A stretch of DNA of 64,000 nucleotides from Cognatishimia coralii (lineage in GTDB: Bacteria > Pseudomonadota > Alphaproteobacteria > Rhodobacterales > Rhodobacteraceae), in NCBI RefSeq assembly GCF_037478305.1, contig NZ_JBBGAZ010000004.1, positions 124,001 through 188,000 on the forward strand, given 5' to 3'. Made by a program: the position numbers and the translations under genes. The notes under the pieces are model-generated. The model saw only the letters and a program-made list of their open reading frames with translations. It did no database searches and had not been told where the DNA came from. The first letter of the stretch is position 1. Each line of letters opens with the position of its first letter. Shown here piece after piece: positions 17,437-26,110 of the stretch.

Positions 17437-17814
17437 GATGTGTCCCTCCATAGGATCTCTAAGTTTGTGTTTCACCGCCCCGGGTCCGTTGTTGGCCGTC
17501 TCTCTCTTTGGCCTGTTCCCGACTTGGTATGAGCATATATAGCTGTGAGAATGCGGCACGATTGGGGCACGAATGGCACGATTTTTTGCGGCTCTGATTT
17601 TTTCCTGAAAAAACCTTTAACGCACTGAAAAATAACAAAATAAAAATCTGAATAATTAGTATCTTTTTCGATAGGGCTTGGATTTGGCCGTGTTTTTCAA
17701 CCCTAAGGATTAGCGCTTGGAGGCCAAATCCCGCTCTGAGGGCGCAAATTTTCGCAAATAATTCCGCTGGCCGTGTCATAGTCTGCTCGAGCAGTTTCAT
17801 TTGGGTGAAAAAAC
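17437..17814. other. 378-base divergent intergenic region (tad pilins / lytic transglycosylase)
   Basis: AT-rich compared with the genes on both sides, and expected to hold both divergent promoters. It contains three copies of GGCACGA (17555, 17566, 17575) and a TATATA near 17535-17540 that could be the -10 of the pilin promoter. No coding sequence seen. Confidence 0.5.
17555..17581. repeat. Three direct repeats of GGCACGA upstream of the tad locus
   Basis: GGCACGA at 17555-17561, 17566-17572 and 17575-17581, spaced 11 and 9 bases start to start, close to one helix turn. This looks like a tandem protein-binding site on the divergent promoter; on the strand of the pilin genes it reads TCGTGCC three times. 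Confidence 0.55.
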
Positions 17815-18633
17815 ATGACTCGTTTGCTGATGATTGCGACTCTTGTGGCGTCACTTGTTTCTGCCGGCGGGTCTTGGGCGCAATCTGCACCAGCTTTTCC
17901 GGATTTTTCGGCCAAACGCGTTAAACCGCCTGCGCCGGGGGCGAAAAAGCGGATCAATGTTCAGATTGAGTCTGCTCCCGTCGTGCCTGCGCCGGTCTTG
18001 CCGGTGGATATTGTCGCGCCCAAGGGAGCGCCTGAGTCACTCTACGAATGGTTTTGGGATGCTGTGGACCCGTCGACCGCGACGTCTTCTGGCCCCGGAC
18101 GGGTGTCTGATGCTCTAGAGGTTTTGACGACGCCTTCAGCCCAAGAAGCCTTGCCGCCGCCTCGTCTGCAATCGCTGCAGGATATTGTGACGCTTTACGG
18201 GCTGGACATTATGCTTGCGACAATCGGGACGGATGTCTCGCCCGCTTTGGCCTTGTCAGTGATCTATGTGGAATCGGGAGGGCAAATTGATGCGGTCAGC
18301 GGGGCTGGCGCACAGGGGTTGATGCAGTTGATCCCGGCAACGGCCACACGTTTTGATGTATCGGATGTTTTTGATGCAAAGGACAACATCACCGGAGGGG
18401 TGAGGTATCTGGATTGGTTGATGGGAGAATTTGACGAGGATCCGATCCTCGTGCTGGCCGCCTATAATAGTGGCGAGAACGCTGTCAGGAACAATCAGGG
18501 CGTCCCGCCGTTTGCAGAGACCCGCAACTATGTGCCGCGCGTTCTGTCGGCGTTTTCTGTTGCAAAGGGGCTTTGTATCACGCCGCCGCTGTTGGCCAGC
18601 GACGGCTGCGTGTTTGCGAACCTAGGGAACTAG
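17815..18633 (+). CDS. Lytic transglycosylase (SLT domain)
   Basis: Periplasmic peptidoglycan-cleaving enzyme; 272 aa with an N-terminal signal peptide (LLMIATLVASLVSAGGSWA). The SLT domain occupies the C-terminal half: catalytic Glu153 in VIYVESGG, then GAQGLMQLIPATA, and NSGENAVRN. It is divergent from the tad operon, whose envelope-spanning machine might need local wall opening; that link is inference. The last bases overlap the convergent sdaA gene by four. Confidence 0.9.
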   Translation: MTRLLMIATLVASLVSAGGSWAQSAPAFPDFSAKRVKPPAPGAKKRINVQIESAPVVPAPVLPVDIVAPKGAPESLYEWFWDAVDPSTATSSGPGRVSDALEVLTTPSAQEALPPPRLQSLQDIVTLYGLDIMLATIGTDVSPALALSVIYVESGGQIDAVSGAGAQGLMQLIPATATRFDVSDVFDAKDNITGGVRYLDWLMGEFDEDPILVLAAYNSGENAVRNNQGVPPFAETRNYVPRVLSAFSVAKGLCITPPLLASDGCVFANLGN

Positions 18634-20003
18634 CAGTTCGGCACGTTGACGGCGAGGCCGCCCAGAGAGGTCTCTTTGTATTTCTCATGCATGTCTTCGC
18701 CGATCTGGCGCATGGTTTCGATGCAGGCGTCCAGCGGCACGAAATGCTCGCCGTCGCCACGTAGGGCGAGGGAAGCCGCCGACACCGCTTTGACCGCGCC
18801 CAAGCCGTTGCGTTCGATGCAGGGGACCTGAACGAGGCCTTTGACCGGATCGCAGGTCATGCCGAGGTGATGTTCCAATGCGATCTCGGCTGCGTTCTCG
18901 ACTTGCTCGGGCGTGCCACCCATGACGGCGCAAAGGCCCGCCGCTGCCATCGCAGAGGCCGAGCCGACTTCGGCCTGACACCCGGCTTCCGCGCCAGAGA
19001 TCGATGCGTTGAATTTCACGAGGCCGCCGATGGCAGCAGATGTCAGAAGGAATTCATCAATCCGGCTTTGCGTAGCTCCGGGGACGTGATCAAGCCAGTA
19101 GCGGATGACGGAGGGCAAAACGCCAGCGGCTCCGTTGGTGGGCGCGGTCACCACCTGGCCACCCGCCGCGTTCTCTTCGTTCACGGCCATCGCATAGGCG
19201 CTCATCCAGTCATTAATGGTATGAGGCGCGGTGAGGTTCATGCCGCGTTCCGCCATCAGAGCGTCATGGATCGATTTGGCGCGACGGCGCACATTGAGGC
19301 CTCCGGGAAGGGTGCCGTCATGGGTGAGGCCTCGGTCGATGCAGTCGTTCATGACCTGCCAGATGCGGGCGCAGCCTTTGGACAGGTTGTCCGCCCCACC
19401 GCGCGAGATCTCGTTGCTGCGTTTCATATCAGCGATGGATTTGCCGGATGTCTCGGCCATCTGCAGCATTTCGGCGGCGGATTTGAACGGGTAGGGGACA
19501 GGGTCGCCCTCATCCGTGGCCTTCCCTGCGGTCAGTTCGTCTTCGGTCACAACAAAGCCGCCGCCGATGGAATAAAACGTCTCTTGCAGGATCACGTCGC
19601 CCTGATTGTCGGTTGCCATGAGGATCATGCCATTGGCGTGGCCCGGCAGAGCGGGGCCGAAATCGAAATGCAGGTCTTCCTTTGGATTGAACTTGAGCGT
19701 GCCGAGACTCACGGGCGAGATCTCGTGGCGTTGATGGATCTGCGTCAGGGCCGTTTCGGCCTTTTCGTGATCATAGGTGTCGGGCAGAAACCCCGCAAGC
19801 CCAAGGATCGTGGCGCGGTCTGTCGCGTGGCCGACGCCAGTGAAGGCGAGCGAGCCGTGCAGGCTGGCCTTGACGCCCGCGAAATGGAAGGGGCTGGCGC
19901 GCATGATGTCCAGGAACTTCGCGGCAGCCACCATCGGGCCCATCGTGTGGGACGATGACGGGCCAATGCCCACTTTGAACATTTCAAAAACCGAAAGGAA
20001 CAT
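18630..20003 (-). CDS. sdaA: L-serine ammonia-lyase, iron-sulfur type, single chain
   Basis: Cytoplasmic [4Fe-4S] enzyme turning L-serine into pyruvate and ammonia; 457 aa, the fused alpha/beta form. N-terminal SVFEMFKVGIGPSSSHTMGP is the characteristic opening. Conserved cysteines (for example in GCQAEVGSASAMAA and MTCDPVKGLVQ) fit the cluster ligands. The start overlaps the stop of the upstream GST gene (ATGA), so they form an operon. Confidence 0.94.
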   Translation of the reverse strand: MFLSVFEMFKVGIGPSSSHTMGPMVAAAKFLDIMRASPFHFAGVKASLHGSLAFTGVGHATDRATILGLAGFLPDTYDHEKAETALTQIHQRHEISPVSLGTLKFNPKEDLHFDFGPALPGHANGMILMATDNQGDVILQETFYSIGGGFVVTEDELTAGKATDEGDPVPYPFKSAAEMLQMAETSGKSIADMKRSNEISRGGADNLSKGCARIWQVMNDCIDRGLTHDGTLPGGLNVRRRAKSIHDALMAERGMNLTAPHTINDWMSAYAMAVNEENAAGGQVVTAPTNGAAGVLPSVIRYWLDHVPGATQSRIDEFLLTSAAIGGLVKFNASISGAEAGCQAEVGSASAMAAAGLCAVMGGTPEQVENAAEIALEHHLGMTCDPVKGLVQVPCIERNGLGAVKAVSAASLALRGDGEHFVPLDACIETMRQIGEDMHEKYKETSLGGLAVNVPNC

Positions 20004-20698
20004 CAGGCGGTCTCACTTTGGTACATGTAGAAGTTTTCGGGGTTGCTGAAAGGCGTCTGACCGAGGCCTTCGGCTTTGATGAGCTCTGTGACAGAGGCGC
20101 GGGTTTCCAGGCGTTGCGCAATTTGCAGAAGGTGCGGCCAGGTGTCAGCAGTGATCTGGCGGTAGTCTTTGGACGGGTAGATCTGAGACCAGCGAAGGGT
20201 TGCGGCGACATAGAGGTCAAGGATGCTGACCTCGGGGCCATTAAACCAAGCATGCCCTTCACCCGCGACGTCATTGAGCAAAGAGAAGGCGTGTTTGATG
20301 TTTTTGACAGCTCCGGCGCGCAGGGCCTCGTGGGCCTCGCTCGTATATTGATCCGGATAAAACCGCAGGTTCAAATTCGCATGCAGTGTGTTGGACACAT
20401 AAAAGAGCCACTTCAGCGCATGTGCCCGCGCGGGATCATCTGACTTTGGGAACAGCGCCTGATGTTTGTCCGCCAGCCATAAGAGGATCGCTCCGGTCTC
20501 AAACATCACGCCATCGGGTGTTTCCAAGGCTGGAATGCGGCCTGCCGGGTTCAACGCCAGATACTCCGCCGATTTATGCGCCCGCGTTTCGCGATCCAGC
20601 AGAGCGCAGTCAAACGGTACCTCAAGCTCTAAAAGAGCGAGGCGGATGATCAGGGACGCATTGTCCGGTGCGTAGTGAAGGCGGTAGGGCGTGGTCAT
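20003..20698 (-). CDS. Glutathione S-transferase family protein
   Basis: A 231-aa GST-fold protein: thioredoxin-like N-terminal domain (YRLHYAPDNASLIIRLAL, then GRIPALETPDG with the cis-Pro and glutathione-contact region ETGAILLWLAD) and an all-helical C-terminal domain. Translationally coupled to sdaA through an ATGA overlap. Substrate unknown. A 16-bp perfect palindrome lies about 50 bases upstream of its start. Confidence 0.85.
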   Translation of the reverse strand: MTTPYRLHYAPDNASLIIRLALLELEVPFDCALLDRETRAHKSAEYLALNPAGRIPALETPDGVMFETGAILLWLADKHQALFPKSDDPARAHALKWLFYVSNTLHANLNLRFYPDQYTSEAHEALRAGAVKNIKHAFSLLNDVAGEGHAWFNGPEVSILDLYVAATLRWSQIYPSKDYRQITADTWPHLLQIAQRLETRASVTELIKAEGLGQTPFSNPENFYMYQSETA

Positions 20699-20746
20699 AG
20701 ATTGAATTTAGTCAGATTCTGTAACTCAAATAGGATGATTTGCGAC

Positions 20747-20762
20747 GTTTCCTATAGGAAAC
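20747..20762. promoter_or_regulatory. Perfect 16-bp palindrome in the GST/rpiA divergent region
   Basis: GTTTCCTATAGGAAAC is its own reverse complement. It lies 49 bases from the GST start and 127 bases from rpiA. A dimeric repressor site is the likeliest reading. No regulator gene is adjacent. Confidence 0.5.
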
Positions 20763-20888
20763 AAGACGGGGTTTCCACCTGCTCTTTGCACGCTCTTCCC
20801 AATGAGGCGGAATTCCTCGTGAAATGCCCCTCGCAAGCGGGTCTTTTTGCACTTATAACCTTAGCAACAGGTATTGATGGAGCTGCCA

Positions 20889-21677
20889 ATGTCCACCGAA
20901 CTCTCTCCGATTGATAAGGCGAAATTCGTTGCTGCGAAGAAAGCGGTCGAATTTGTCGAAGACGGGATGCGCGTGGGGCTTGGGACAGGATCGACGGCGG
21001 CGTGGATGGTGCGCTGTCTGGGCGAGCTGGTGCGCGACGAGGGGCTCAAGATCAAAGGCGTGCCCACCTCGACCCGCACAGCGCAGCTGGCGCGTGAGGT
21101 CGGGATTGAGGTCGTGAGCCTTGATGCCGCGAAATGGCTGGATATCACCATTGATGGCGCCGATGAATTTGATGGCGATCTGAACCTCATCAAAGGCGGC
21201 GGCGGAGCGCTGTTGCAGGAAAAGATCGTGGCCACCGCCTCAGATCAGATGATCGTCATCGCGGATGCGGGCAAAGAGGTTGAGACGCTGGGGCAATTCC
21301 CCCTGCCAGTCGAACTTGTTCCCTTTGGCTGGCAAACCACGCAGGCCTTGATTGAGGAAACCCTGGTGTCGCTCGATGTACTAGCGCGCAAATCCACACT
21401 GCGGATGAATGGCGACACGCCCTTTGTGACAGATGAGGGCAACCATATTCTTGACCTGCATCTAAAGCGGATCGGCAATGCGCAACAGACCGCCATGGTC
21501 CTGAACCAAATGCCCGGCGTCGTGGAAAACGGCCTGTTCATCGACATCTGTGACAGAGTTGTGATCGGCTATGGGGATGGAAGAGTCGAAGTGCGCGACA
21601 TAAATGCAGGCACGATAGAAGAGAATATGCTGGATTTCGTCGAGAGCGAAAACGTGTTCTCGGATCTTGCGGACTAA
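20889..21677 (+). CDS. rpiA: Ribose-5-phosphate isomerase A
   Basis: Interconverts ribose 5-phosphate and ribulose 5-phosphate (pentose phosphate pathway); 262 aa. Motifs seen: GLGTGSTAAW (phosphate binding), TIDGADEFD and IKGGGGALLQEKI (active site). The ATG at 20889 has GGAG seven bases ahead and gives the family's usual N-terminus; ATG 20877 and TTG 20874 are in frame upstream but less likely. gor follows after nine bases, so the pair is probably co-transcribed. Confidence 0.94.
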   Translation: MSTELSPIDKAKFVAAKKAVEFVEDGMRVGLGTGSTAAWMVRCLGELVRDEGLKIKGVPTSTRTAQLAREVGIEVVSLDAAKWLDITIDGADEFDGDLNLIKGGGGALLQEKIVATASDQMIVIADAGKEVETLGQFPLPVELVPFGWQTTQALIEETLVSLDVLARKSTLRMNGDTPFVTDEGNHILDLHLKRIGNAQQTAMVLNQMPGVVENGLFIDICDRVVIGYGDGRVEVRDINAGTIEENMLDFVESENVFSDLAD

Positions 21678-21686
21678 GGACCTAAT

Positions 21687-23042
21687 ATGAGTTTTGACTA
21701 TGATCTCTTTGTCATCGGCGGTGGCTCCGGTGGCGTAAGGGCCGCGCGTGTGGCGGCGGCTGAGGGCGCGAAAGTGGCTTTGGCAGAAGAGGACCGCTAC
21801 GGCGGCACCTGTGTGATCCGGGGCTGTGTGCCTAAGAAACTGATGGTCTTTGCCAGCGAATATTCCGGGATGGTCGAGGACGCGCAGAGCTATGGCTGGG
21901 ACATTCAGCCCGGTGCGTTCAATTGGGATGCCTTTAAAGGCAAGCTGCATGCGGAACTGGATCGCCTTGAGAGCATCTATCGCAACCTGTTGAAAAACAG
22001 CGGTGTAGAGAGCTTTGACCAACGCGCGAAACTCGCGGATGCCCATACGGTTGAACTGGCCGATGGCACCACTAAAACTGCGAAACATATTCTGATCGCC
22101 ACTGGTGGCCGTCCAGTCTGGCCGGATCTGCCGGGGGCAGAGCTTGGGATCTCCAGCAATGAGATCTTCCATCTGGAGAAATTGCCTGAGTCGATCCTGA
22201 TCGTGGGCGGTGGCTATATCGCGTCGGAGTTCGCGGGCATCATGAACGGGCTTGGCGTCAAGACCACGCAATATTACCGCGGCGCGCAGATCCTGCGGGG
22301 CTTTGATGATGAAGCGCGTGGGTTGGTTTCCGAGGAAATGTGCCAGCGGGGCGTCGATGTTAAACTCGGCACCAACGTGCTTGAGATGCGCAAAGAGGGC
22401 GACAAGATCTGGGTCAAAGCCACCAATGGCGATGAGCAGCTTTTTGATCAGGTGATGTTTGCGACAGGCCGGTCACCGAATTCGGACAACCTTGGCCTTG
22501 AAGGCTTAGGCATCGAGCTTGGCCGCAAAGGCGAGATCTTGGTTGATGACTACAGCCAGACCAAAGTGCCATCCGTCTACGCCATCGGAGACGTCACCGA
22601 TCGTGTGAACCTCACCCCTGTGGCGATCCGCGAGGGCATGGCCTTTGTGGAGACTGTCTTTAAGGGCAATCCGACGAAACCCGATCACGAACTCATTCCA
22701 ACTGCGATCTTCACGCAGCCGGAAATGGGCACCATTGGCCTGTCTGAGGAAGACGCGCGTGAGCAAGAGCCGATTGAGGTCTATGCTACCTCGTTCAAGC
22801 CGATGCAGCAGTCTTTTGCTGGCCGCAGCGAGCGCGTGTTGATGAAGCTGATCGTGAGCCAAGCGACGCGTAAGGTTCTGGGTTGTCACATCGTGGCCCC
22901 CGGCGCGGGCGAGATGATCCAGCTCGCAGGTATCGCCGTGAAGATGGGCGCAACGAAAGAAGACTTTGACCGGACCGTGGCCGTTCACCCGACCATGTCT
23001 GAGGAATTAGTCACAATGAAAGCCCCTGTGCGCACCGGATAG
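21687..23042 (+). CDS. gor: Glutathione-disulfide reductase
   Basis: Flavoenzyme reducing GSSG with NADPH; 451 aa. FAD-binding GGGSGGVRAAR is at residues 11-21, the redox pair Cys42/Cys47 in GGTCVIRGCVPKK, a second dinucleotide-binding GGGYIASEFAG, and the C-terminal dimerisation motif HPTMSEEL. Directly after rpiA, linking NADPH supply and thiol reduction. A hairpin terminator follows. Confidence 0.95.
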   Translation: MSFDYDLFVIGGGSGGVRAARVAAAEGAKVALAEEDRYGGTCVIRGCVPKKLMVFASEYSGMVEDAQSYGWDIQPGAFNWDAFKGKLHAELDRLESIYRNLLKNSGVESFDQRAKLADAHTVELADGTTKTAKHILIATGGRPVWPDLPGAELGISSNEIFHLEKLPESILIVGGGYIASEFAGIMNGLGVKTTQYYRGAQILRGFDDEARGLVSEEMCQRGVDVKLGTNVLEMRKEGDKIWVKATNGDEQLFDQVMFATGRSPNSDNLGLEGLGIELGRKGEILVDDYSQTKVPSVYAIGDVTDRVNLTPVAIREGMAFVETVFKGNPTKPDHELIPTAIFTQPEMGTIGLSEEDAREQEPIEVYATSFKPMQQSFAGRSERVLMKLIVSQATRKVLGCHIVAPGAGEMIQLAGIAVKMGATKEDFDRTVAVHPTMSEELVTMKAPVRTG

Positions 23043-23063
23043 TGGGGCGCATGGGTTGATTTT

Positions 23064-23098
23064 CCTGACACATTGCACAGTTTAGTGTCAGGCCTTTT
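23064..23098 (+). terminator. Intrinsic terminator after gor
   Basis: CCTGACAC (23064-23071), 13-base loop, GTGTCAGG (23085-23092), then CCTTTT. Separates rpiA-gor from the hflKC operon. Confidence 0.7.
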
Positions 23099-23122
23099 AT
23101 GATGAGAAAGGGATAGACCTTT

Positions 23123-24271
23123 ATGGCAGGCAATTCTGGCGGCCCCTGGGGGGGCGGCGGCAACAACGGCGGTGGGAACCGCGGTGGCAACAACGGGAGC
23201 GGCAATCGCGGTAACGGCGGTCGTCGTCCCGATGACCAGCCCCAAATCCCCGATATTGATGACCTGATGAAAAAGGGTCAGGACCAACTGCGCGTTCTGA
23301 TGGGCGGTCGCGGCGGCTCTGGCCAGTCCGGCGGCTCTGGCGGTGGCGGAGATCTTCCGACCCCGGGTCGTGGTGTCATGACCTTGGGTATTATCGCCCT
23401 GATCGGCATCTTCTGGGTCTGGAACAGCTTTTACACCGTGCGTCCGGAAGAGCAGTCTGTAGAGCTCTTCTTAGGTGAGTACTCTTCGACCGGACAGCCG
23501 GGTCTGAACTTTGCGCCATGGCCGGTTGTGACCGCCGAGGTCATTCCGGTGACCCGCGAACAGACCGAAGATATCGGTGTGGGTCAACGAGGCTCTGACG
23601 CGGGTCTGATGCTGACCGGGGACGAGAACATCGTCGACATTGATTTCCAGGTGGTTTGGAACATCAATGACGCACAGAAATTCCTGTTCAACCTGCGTGA
23701 CGCGCAGCTGACCATCCGTGCGGTGTCTGAATCGGCGATGCGTGAGATTATCGCTCAGTCCGATCTGGCTCCGATCCTCAACCGGGATCGTGCGTCAATT
23801 GCGGAACGTCTGCAGGATCTGATCCAGTCGACACTGGACAGCTATGACTCTGGCGTCAACATCGTCCGTGTGAACTTTGACAAAGCCGACCCGCCAACTC
23901 AGGTGATCGACGCCTTCCGTGACGTTCAGGCCGCCGAGCAGGAACGTGACCGGACACAGAAAGAAGCGGATGCTTACGCCAACGCCGTTCTCGCGGGCGC
24001 ACGTGGTGAAGCCGCGCAGGTTCTGGAAGAGGCCGAAGCCTATCGCGCCCAAGTGGTCAACCAAGCGGAAGGTGAAGCGAGCCGCTTCTCTGCCGTTCTG
24101 GAAGAATACCGCAAGGCACCTGAGGTGACACGCAAACGTCTGTACATCGAAACCATGGAAGAGGTTCTGGGCCGCGTCGATAAAGTGATCATCGACGATG
24201 CCGCAGGAGGCGACCAAGGGGTCGTGCCATATCTTCCTCTGAATGAACTGCGCAAAGGGAGCAACAACTGA
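23123..24271 (+). CDS. hflK: HflK, FtsH protease modulator
   Basis: SPFH/band-7 membrane protein that with HflC encases FtsH; 382 aa. The N-terminal ~80 residues are Gly/Asn-rich and low complexity, then one membrane helix (~85-101, GVMTLGIIALIGIFWVW), then the SPFH domain in the periplasm and a coiled-coil rich in AEQERDRTQKEAD. The stop overlaps the hflC start by one base (TGATG). First gene of hflK-hflC-DUF2065. Confidence 0.95.
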   Translation: MAGNSGGPWGGGGNNGGGNRGGNNGSGNRGNGGRRPDDQPQIPDIDDLMKKGQDQLRVLMGGRGGSGQSGGSGGGGDLPTPGRGVMTLGIIALIGIFWVWNSFYTVRPEEQSVELFLGEYSSTGQPGLNFAPWPVVTAEVIPVTREQTEDIGVGQRGSDAGLMLTGDENIVDIDFQVVWNINDAQKFLFNLRDAQLTIRAVSESAMREIIAQSDLAPILNRDRASIAERLQDLIQSTLDSYDSGVNIVRVNFDKADPPTQVIDAFRDVQAAEQERDRTQKEADAYANAVLAGARGEAAQVLEEAEAYRAQVVNQAEGEASRFSAVLEEYRKAPEVTRKRLYIETMEEVLGRVDKVIIDDAAGGDQGVVPYLPLNELRKGSNN

Positions 24272-25152
24272 TGACTCGTTCTGTAGCTTTGCTGGCCGTT
24301 CTGGCCGTTGCCCTGCTGACCGCGCTGTCCTCGATCTTTATCGTGGATGAACGCCAAAAAGCGCTGGTTCTGCAATTTGGTCGCGTTGTCGATGTCAAAG
24401 AAGATCCGGGCCTCGCGTTTAAACTGCCTCTGATCCAAGAGGTCGTTTACTATGACGACCGTATCCTCAGCCGTGACCTTGATCCGATCGAAGTCACACC
24501 GCTGGATGACCGTCGTCTGGTTGTGGACGCTTTCGCGCGGTATCGGATTGCTGACGTGAACCAGTTCCGTCAGGCGACTGGTGCGGCGGGCGATCAGTCT
24601 ATCGCAGTGGCGGGCCGTCGTCTGGATTCGATCCTGCGCTCCCAAACTCGGGAAATTCTGGGTTCGGTCTCGTCTAACGACATCCTCAGCTCTGACCGTG
24701 CGGCTCTGATGCTGCGGATCCGCAATGGCGCGATCCGTGATGCCGAGGCGCTGGGCCTCGAGGTCATCGACGTGCGTTTGAAACGCACCGACCTGCCGCG
24801 TGAAAACCTAGACGCGACCTTCGCGCGTATGCGGGCGGAACGCGAACGGGAAGCGACCGATGAGCGGGCGCGTGGTCAGGAAGCCGCGCAGCGGATCCGT
24901 GCGCAAGCGGATCGTACTGTGGTCGAGCTGACCTCGGATGCGCGTCGTGATGCGGAAATCATCCGCGGCGAAGCGGACGCGAACCGGAACGCGATCTTTG
25001 CAGAGGCTTATGGTGCCGATGCCGAGTTCTTCCAGTTCTACCGCAGCCTCGCGGCCTATCGCGCGTCTTTGCTTGAAGGCAACTCGACCATGGTGATCTC
25101 GCCAGATTCCGAGTTCTTTAACTATCTGAAATCCGACCTCGGAACCCAATGA
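24271..25152 (+). CDS. hflC: HflC, FtsH protease modulator
   Basis: A 293-aa SPFH protein, partner of HflK. An N-terminal membrane helix (LLAVLAVALLTALSSIFIV) is followed by VDERQKALVLQFGRVV, typical of HflC, and a long charged coiled-coil (RAEREREATDERARGQEAAQ). Overlaps hflK by one base and the DUF2065 gene by four, so translation is coupled. Confidence 0.95.
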   Translation: MTRSVALLAVLAVALLTALSSIFIVDERQKALVLQFGRVVDVKEDPGLAFKLPLIQEVVYYDDRILSRDLDPIEVTPLDDRRLVVDAFARYRIADVNQFRQATGAAGDQSIAVAGRRLDSILRSQTREILGSVSSNDILSSDRAALMLRIRNGAIRDAEALGLEVIDVRLKRTDLPRENLDATFARMRAEREREATDERARGQEAAQRIRAQADRTVVELTSDARRDAEIIRGEADANRNAIFAEAYGADAEFFQFYRSLAAYRASLLEGNSTMVISPDSEFFNYLKSDLGTQ

Positions 25153-25343
25153 TCGAAACGATCCTCTTGGCCCTTGGGCTGGTTTTAATTCTGGAGGGGC
25201 TGGTCTATGCACTGGCCCCTTCGCTTATTGAAGAACTGCTTAAGGCGCTGCAAAGCCTCTCCATCGCGCAACGGCGACAGATCGGGATACTGGTTCTGGC
25301 GTTGGGAATCGTGTTGATTGTCATGGCGCGTCAATTTCGCTAG
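25149..25343 (+). CDS. DUF2065 small membrane protein
   Basis: A 64-aa protein with two predicted membrane helices, near residues 1-20 (ILLALGLVLILEGLVYALAP) and 45-62 (IGILVLALGIVLIVMA), matching the DUF2065 family that commonly follows hflC in alphaproteobacteria. The ATG overlaps the hflC stop. Function unknown; an accessory to the HflKC-FtsH complex is a guess from position. Confidence 0.88.
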   Translation: MIETILLALGLVLILEGLVYALAPSLIEELLKALQSLSIAQRRQIGILVLALGIVLIVMARQFR

Positions 25344-25346
25344 CGC

Positions 25347-25376
25347 TTAACGCGCCGCAGAATTTAGGCGCGCTAA
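25347..25376. terminator. Hairpin after the DUF2065 gene
   Basis: TTAACGCGCC (25347-25356) pairs with GGCGCGCTAA (25367-25376) with one mismatch and a 10-base loop, four bases after the stop. No T-run; it can serve either strand. Confidence 0.45.
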
Positions 25377-25409
25377 ACCTGCACCTCAGATATCACAATG
25401 TGTGGCAGT

Positions 25410-25733
25410 TTATGGGGCGCTCTGAGCGGTTGTGCGGCTGAAGTCAGGGAAGTGCAGCGCGATAATATCTGCAGTTTTTTGGCACTCAGTCTCCAACATA
25501 TCGGCTGCTGCCAGAAGTTGTTCCGCCGTGGCGTCCAATCCTTCCCGCATGGCCTGTTCCGCGCTTAGCCGAATGACTTGGTCTAGGGCTTTCTTGGACT
25601 GCGGGTCTCCACTGCCAAGGTATTCATGTGTCGCAGAGTGTGTGAGCACCAGATGTGCTTCGATCACCGGGTGCCGGCAATAGCGCGCAACCTGGATGAA
25701 TTCGTTCAGTTTCTTAATATACCATTCGTACAT
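25410..25733 (-). CDS. Hypothetical helical protein
   Basis: An uncharacterised 107-aa protein from ATG 25733, which has GAGAGG nine bases ahead; an in-frame start at 25775 would add 14 residues. It is rich in Ala, Glu and Gln, predicted all-helical, with no signal or membrane segment. The opening MYEWYIKKLNEFIQVARYC is aromatic. I do not recognise a family. It sits against the grain between hflKC-DUF2065 and degP, which usually adjoin. Confidence 0.6.
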   Translation of the reverse strand: MYEWYIKKLNEFIQVARYCRHPVIEAHLVLTHSATHEYLGSGDPQSKKALDQVIRLSAEQAMREGLDATAEQLLAAADMLETECQKTADIIALHFPDFSRTTAQSAP

Positions 25734-26110
25734 AGTATAAGCCTCTCTGCAGGGGCGGGCCAAAGACGGACACATAGATATTTCGTGATGACTTGGCTCG
25801 TTCCAGGCCTCGTTTTGAAACGAAACGGCACTGGGTTCACGTTGACTGAGGGGGAAACGGGCCTGGCTCCGCGCTATCTATGGCTGGGGCCGGGTATTCG
25901 TAAGTTTACATGGCCACAAGTCTTAGGGACTTTTTACATGCGATCAAGAAAAAGTTGCTTGTGTCACCAAACCTTCACAAATCCGCTCACGCGCTGTTGA
26001 AGGAAGGTGGGCAAAGTTGTGCAGCATTTAATTTGTCCTATGTTACATCTAAGATTGTCGCGTTTCGGGGACACGGCACTCAGGAGCAGAAATCCAAAAG
26101 GAGTTTTTAG
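25734..26110. other. 377-base intergenic region upstream of degP
   Basis: Expected to hold the promoters of degP (plus) and the hypothetical gene (minus). An open frame from ATG 25787 was judged unlikely to be a gene. The last 30 bases carry AAAAGGAG, the degP ribosome-binding site. No clear sigma-E or sigma-32 boxes could be assigned. Confidence 0.4.

Noticed and set aside
17574..17589. Sigma-54-like site TGGCACG...TTTGC before the transglycosylase gene
   Set aside because: The distance between the GG and GC elements is one base too long for the strict sigma-54 spacing. The GGCACG match belongs to the triple direct repeat.
17437..17814. CtrA sites (TTAA-N7-TTAA) before the pilins
   Set aside because: Only half-matches found; no complete site.
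25787..26000. About 70-aa plus frame starting MTWLVPGLVLKRNG in the degP leader
   Set aside because: No ribosome-binding site, no recognised family, Cys-rich end of low-quality coding look; lies where promoters are expected. A relic cannot be excluded.
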